A stretch of 34,039 bases of DNA from Phycisphaeraceae bacterium. Its GTDB lineage: Bacteria; Planctomycetota; Phycisphaerae; Phycisphaerales; Phycisphaeraceae. The notes under the pieces were generated by a model that saw nothing but the letters and a program-made list of their open reading frames with translations, searched no databases and was not told the DNA's origin. The stretch is taken from contig JADLAP010000004.1 in NCBI GenBank assembly GCA_020848195.1, forward strand, positions 1 to 34,039, written 5' to 3'. A program made the translations under genes and the position numbers. Within the stretch, counting starts at the first letter, position 1. Every line of letters starts with the position of its first letter. Positions 33,147 to 34,039 of the stretch are shown one piece after another.

Positions 33147-33426
33147 AGAGGCGTTTGTCCAGCTTCGCCGTGGTGCAGCCGCAGCTTGTGTCCATGGAGA
33201 GGATGTTCACCGGCTCGTCCCCAGCCACGATGAAGTTGAATGTGTGCCGAATCTTCAGCTCCTCCGGCGGAGCCACATGCTCGAACGTCGTCCCCTCCAG
33301 CCACACCAAGCCACTCGCCACACTTTCGGGGGCGGGCAGCGAGCCGCCGCGTGTCGCGGCGGTTCCGGCAACACTTCCGGGGGCGGGGATACTTCCGGGT
33401 GCAGGGGCGGTTTGCGGCACGTCAAG

Positions 33427-33443
33427 CCGCGGCAACGCCGCGG
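33427..33443. repeat. Short palindrome, copy 2 of CCGCGGC-N3-GCCGCGG
   Basis: Identical to the 17-mer at 32308-32324. Here it falls inside the Pro/Ala-rich linker of the DUF1573-like remnant (coding for about AALPRL). Confidence 0.6.
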
Positions 33444-33694
33444 GTGACGACGACGTCCCCGTCTGCTCCGCCGCCCAAACCTCCGCCCCCCGCAAGCCTG
33501 TCCCATCGGCCAAAACCCCCAGCAGCGCCAGCACGCACGCCACGCCGAAGAACCCACGCACGCCGCACGTTCATCCACGCTTCATCATGTCACCGCATTC
33601 ATGTCAGAATGGTACTGTCCGTCGTATCCGCCGAATTTCGCCTGAAATATCCCAAAGTATCAGGTATCAGTCGTTGCCCTCGTGTCCTGATTCC

Positions 33695-33759
33695 TCCGTG
33701 ATCGCCGTGCCTCCGTGAGAAAACATCTTTGTCTCTTACGGAGGCACGGAGATCACGGA
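33695..33759. repeat. 65-bp long inverted repeat
   Basis: Arms TCCGTGATC-gc-CGTGCCTCCGT (33695-33716) and ACGGAGGCACG-ga-GATCACGGA (33738-33759) pair over 20 of 22 positions around a 21-nt loop, which itself has GAGA/TCTC. This looks like a dispersed palindromic element more than a gene-specific terminator, since no gene ends beside it. Confidence 0.8.
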
Positions 33760-34014
33760 AATGAAAGACTCACGCCGAATCGCACCGAATGTCAATTGTC
33801 AAGCGTTGGCTCCTGAGTTCTCCGACTTTCATGCCGGATTGGGCCCATCATTCATTCGCCGACAGGCCTGGAATCCGATCCGCCGGCCGCCTCGGCATCG
33901 CTGGGATCACTCTTTGGAGGCTCGGAAATATATGTACTTATCCCCTCCTATGAAGCCGGGTTTGTCAAGGCGTAAGGTTCGCAGTTTCGGCGGATGGATT
34001 CAGCCTCCTATCCG

Positions 34015-34035
34015 GGCTTCGCGGCGAAGCCGCGG
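34015..34035. repeat. Terminal hairpin, relative of the CCGCGGC palindromes
   Basis: GGCTTC-gcggc-GAAGCC and the overlapping CGCGGC-GAA-GCCGCG are alternative stems at the right edge. The second matches the short palindromes at 32308 and 33427 except for the loop and first base. It may continue past the window. Confidence 0.45.
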
Positions 34036-34039
34036 CCCA

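Larger units (their letters stand above)
32818..33561 (-). pseudogene. Broken DUF1573-like secreted protein gene
   Basis: Two adjacent pieces of one gene in the same frame, split by a TAA stop (33096-33094). The first piece (33561-33094) begins with a GTG start, a signal peptide (MRGFFGVACVLALLGVLADG) and a Pro/Ala-rich linker, then matches DUF1573: HTFNFIVAGDEPVNILSMDTSCGCTTAKLDK. The second piece resumes with TDAITAASTFGLALPEVGKQVQTIIMVTDE, the expected next DUF1573 segment, and ends at 32818. A 10-bp tandem repeat lies exactly at the break. A further frameshift is likely near YLFWKLGDGNG, since another frame (NKPAPEDGEIV) looks more protein-like there. It could be a decayed gene, a phase-variable gene or an assembly error in a GC-rich repeat. 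Confidence 0.65.
33562..34039. other. Repeat-rich right-edge stretch without a supported gene
   Basis: No convincing protein is seen in about 480 bases. The stretch holds a 65-bp long inverted repeat (33695-33759), an AT-rich patch with a weak minus-strand promoter-like pair (TTCATA 33954-33949, 16 nt, TATATT 33932-33927), a TTGACA hexamer on the minus strand at 33968-33963 without a matching -10, and a hairpin at the very end. Confidence 0.5.

Noticed and set aside
33831-33840. ATGCCGGATT as another copy of the REP-like element at 4947
   Set aside because: Only one 10-base half-arm matches and no facing arm follows; a chance match is likely.

Overview
The window reads as ordinary chromosome from a high-GC bacterium (GC roughly mid-60s percent by eye). 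It is most likely a planctomycete, probably Phycisphaerae-like. This placement is inferred from gene style: many TPR proteins, a TMTC-like membrane/TPR protein, a DUF1573-type remnant, an orphan RnfC/RnfD-like pair and a multi-PAS hybrid kinase. No rRNA, tRNA, CRISPR array, prophage or transposase was found.

Left part (1-8.8 kb). On the minus strand lie a zinc-ribbon membrane protein and a large hybrid histidine kinase. A metallophosphoesterase on the plus strand converges on a TrmH/SpoU RNA methyltransferase, and a REP-like palindromic pair between them supplies the methyltransferase C-terminus. Two translationally coupled TPR genes and a small membrane protein follow.

Middle (8.8-18 kb). 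A retropepsin-like lipoprotein is divergent from pdxJ (vitamin B6). Then come a Bcr/CflA-type MFS transporter, a TMTC-like membrane/TPR protein, a membrane-anchored alpha/beta hydrolase with a STAS protein downstream, and a sugar pair (five-bladed-propeller glycosidase-like protein plus xylulokinase).

Redox and envelope part (18-25.4 kb). An RnfC-like iron-sulfur protein and an RnfD-like membrane protein form a two-gene unit without the other Rnf subunits. RnfC-like has lost the canonical glycine-rich nucleotide/FMN signature, while RnfD-like keeps the flavinylation motif. Next are a glycine-zipper lipoprotein, a membrane-anchored thermonuclease-like protein, a four-helix membrane protein and a 1071-residue TPR lipoprotein.

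Right part (25.4-34 kb). The minus-strand order is nusA - infB - ylxP - rbfA - HhH-GPD-like gene - hisG - TPR lipoprotein, a transcription/translation operon that appears to run on into hisG. A good sigma70-type promoter lies about 400 nt upstream of nusA, and the leader contains two mutually exclusive hairpins resembling an attenuator. Beyond it is a broken DUF1573-like gene interrupted at a 10-bp tandem repeat, then a repeat-rich intergenic tail.

The most striking whole-window pattern is a TANNNT hexamer placed 6-9 nt before the start codon of about seven genes that lead transcription units, which suggests common leaderless or near-leaderless transcription. No clearly new defence or biosynthetic system was seen. 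The best candidates for new biology are the RnfC/RnfD-like pair, the leaderless pattern, the nusA leader and the HhH-GPD-like gene in the nusA operon.
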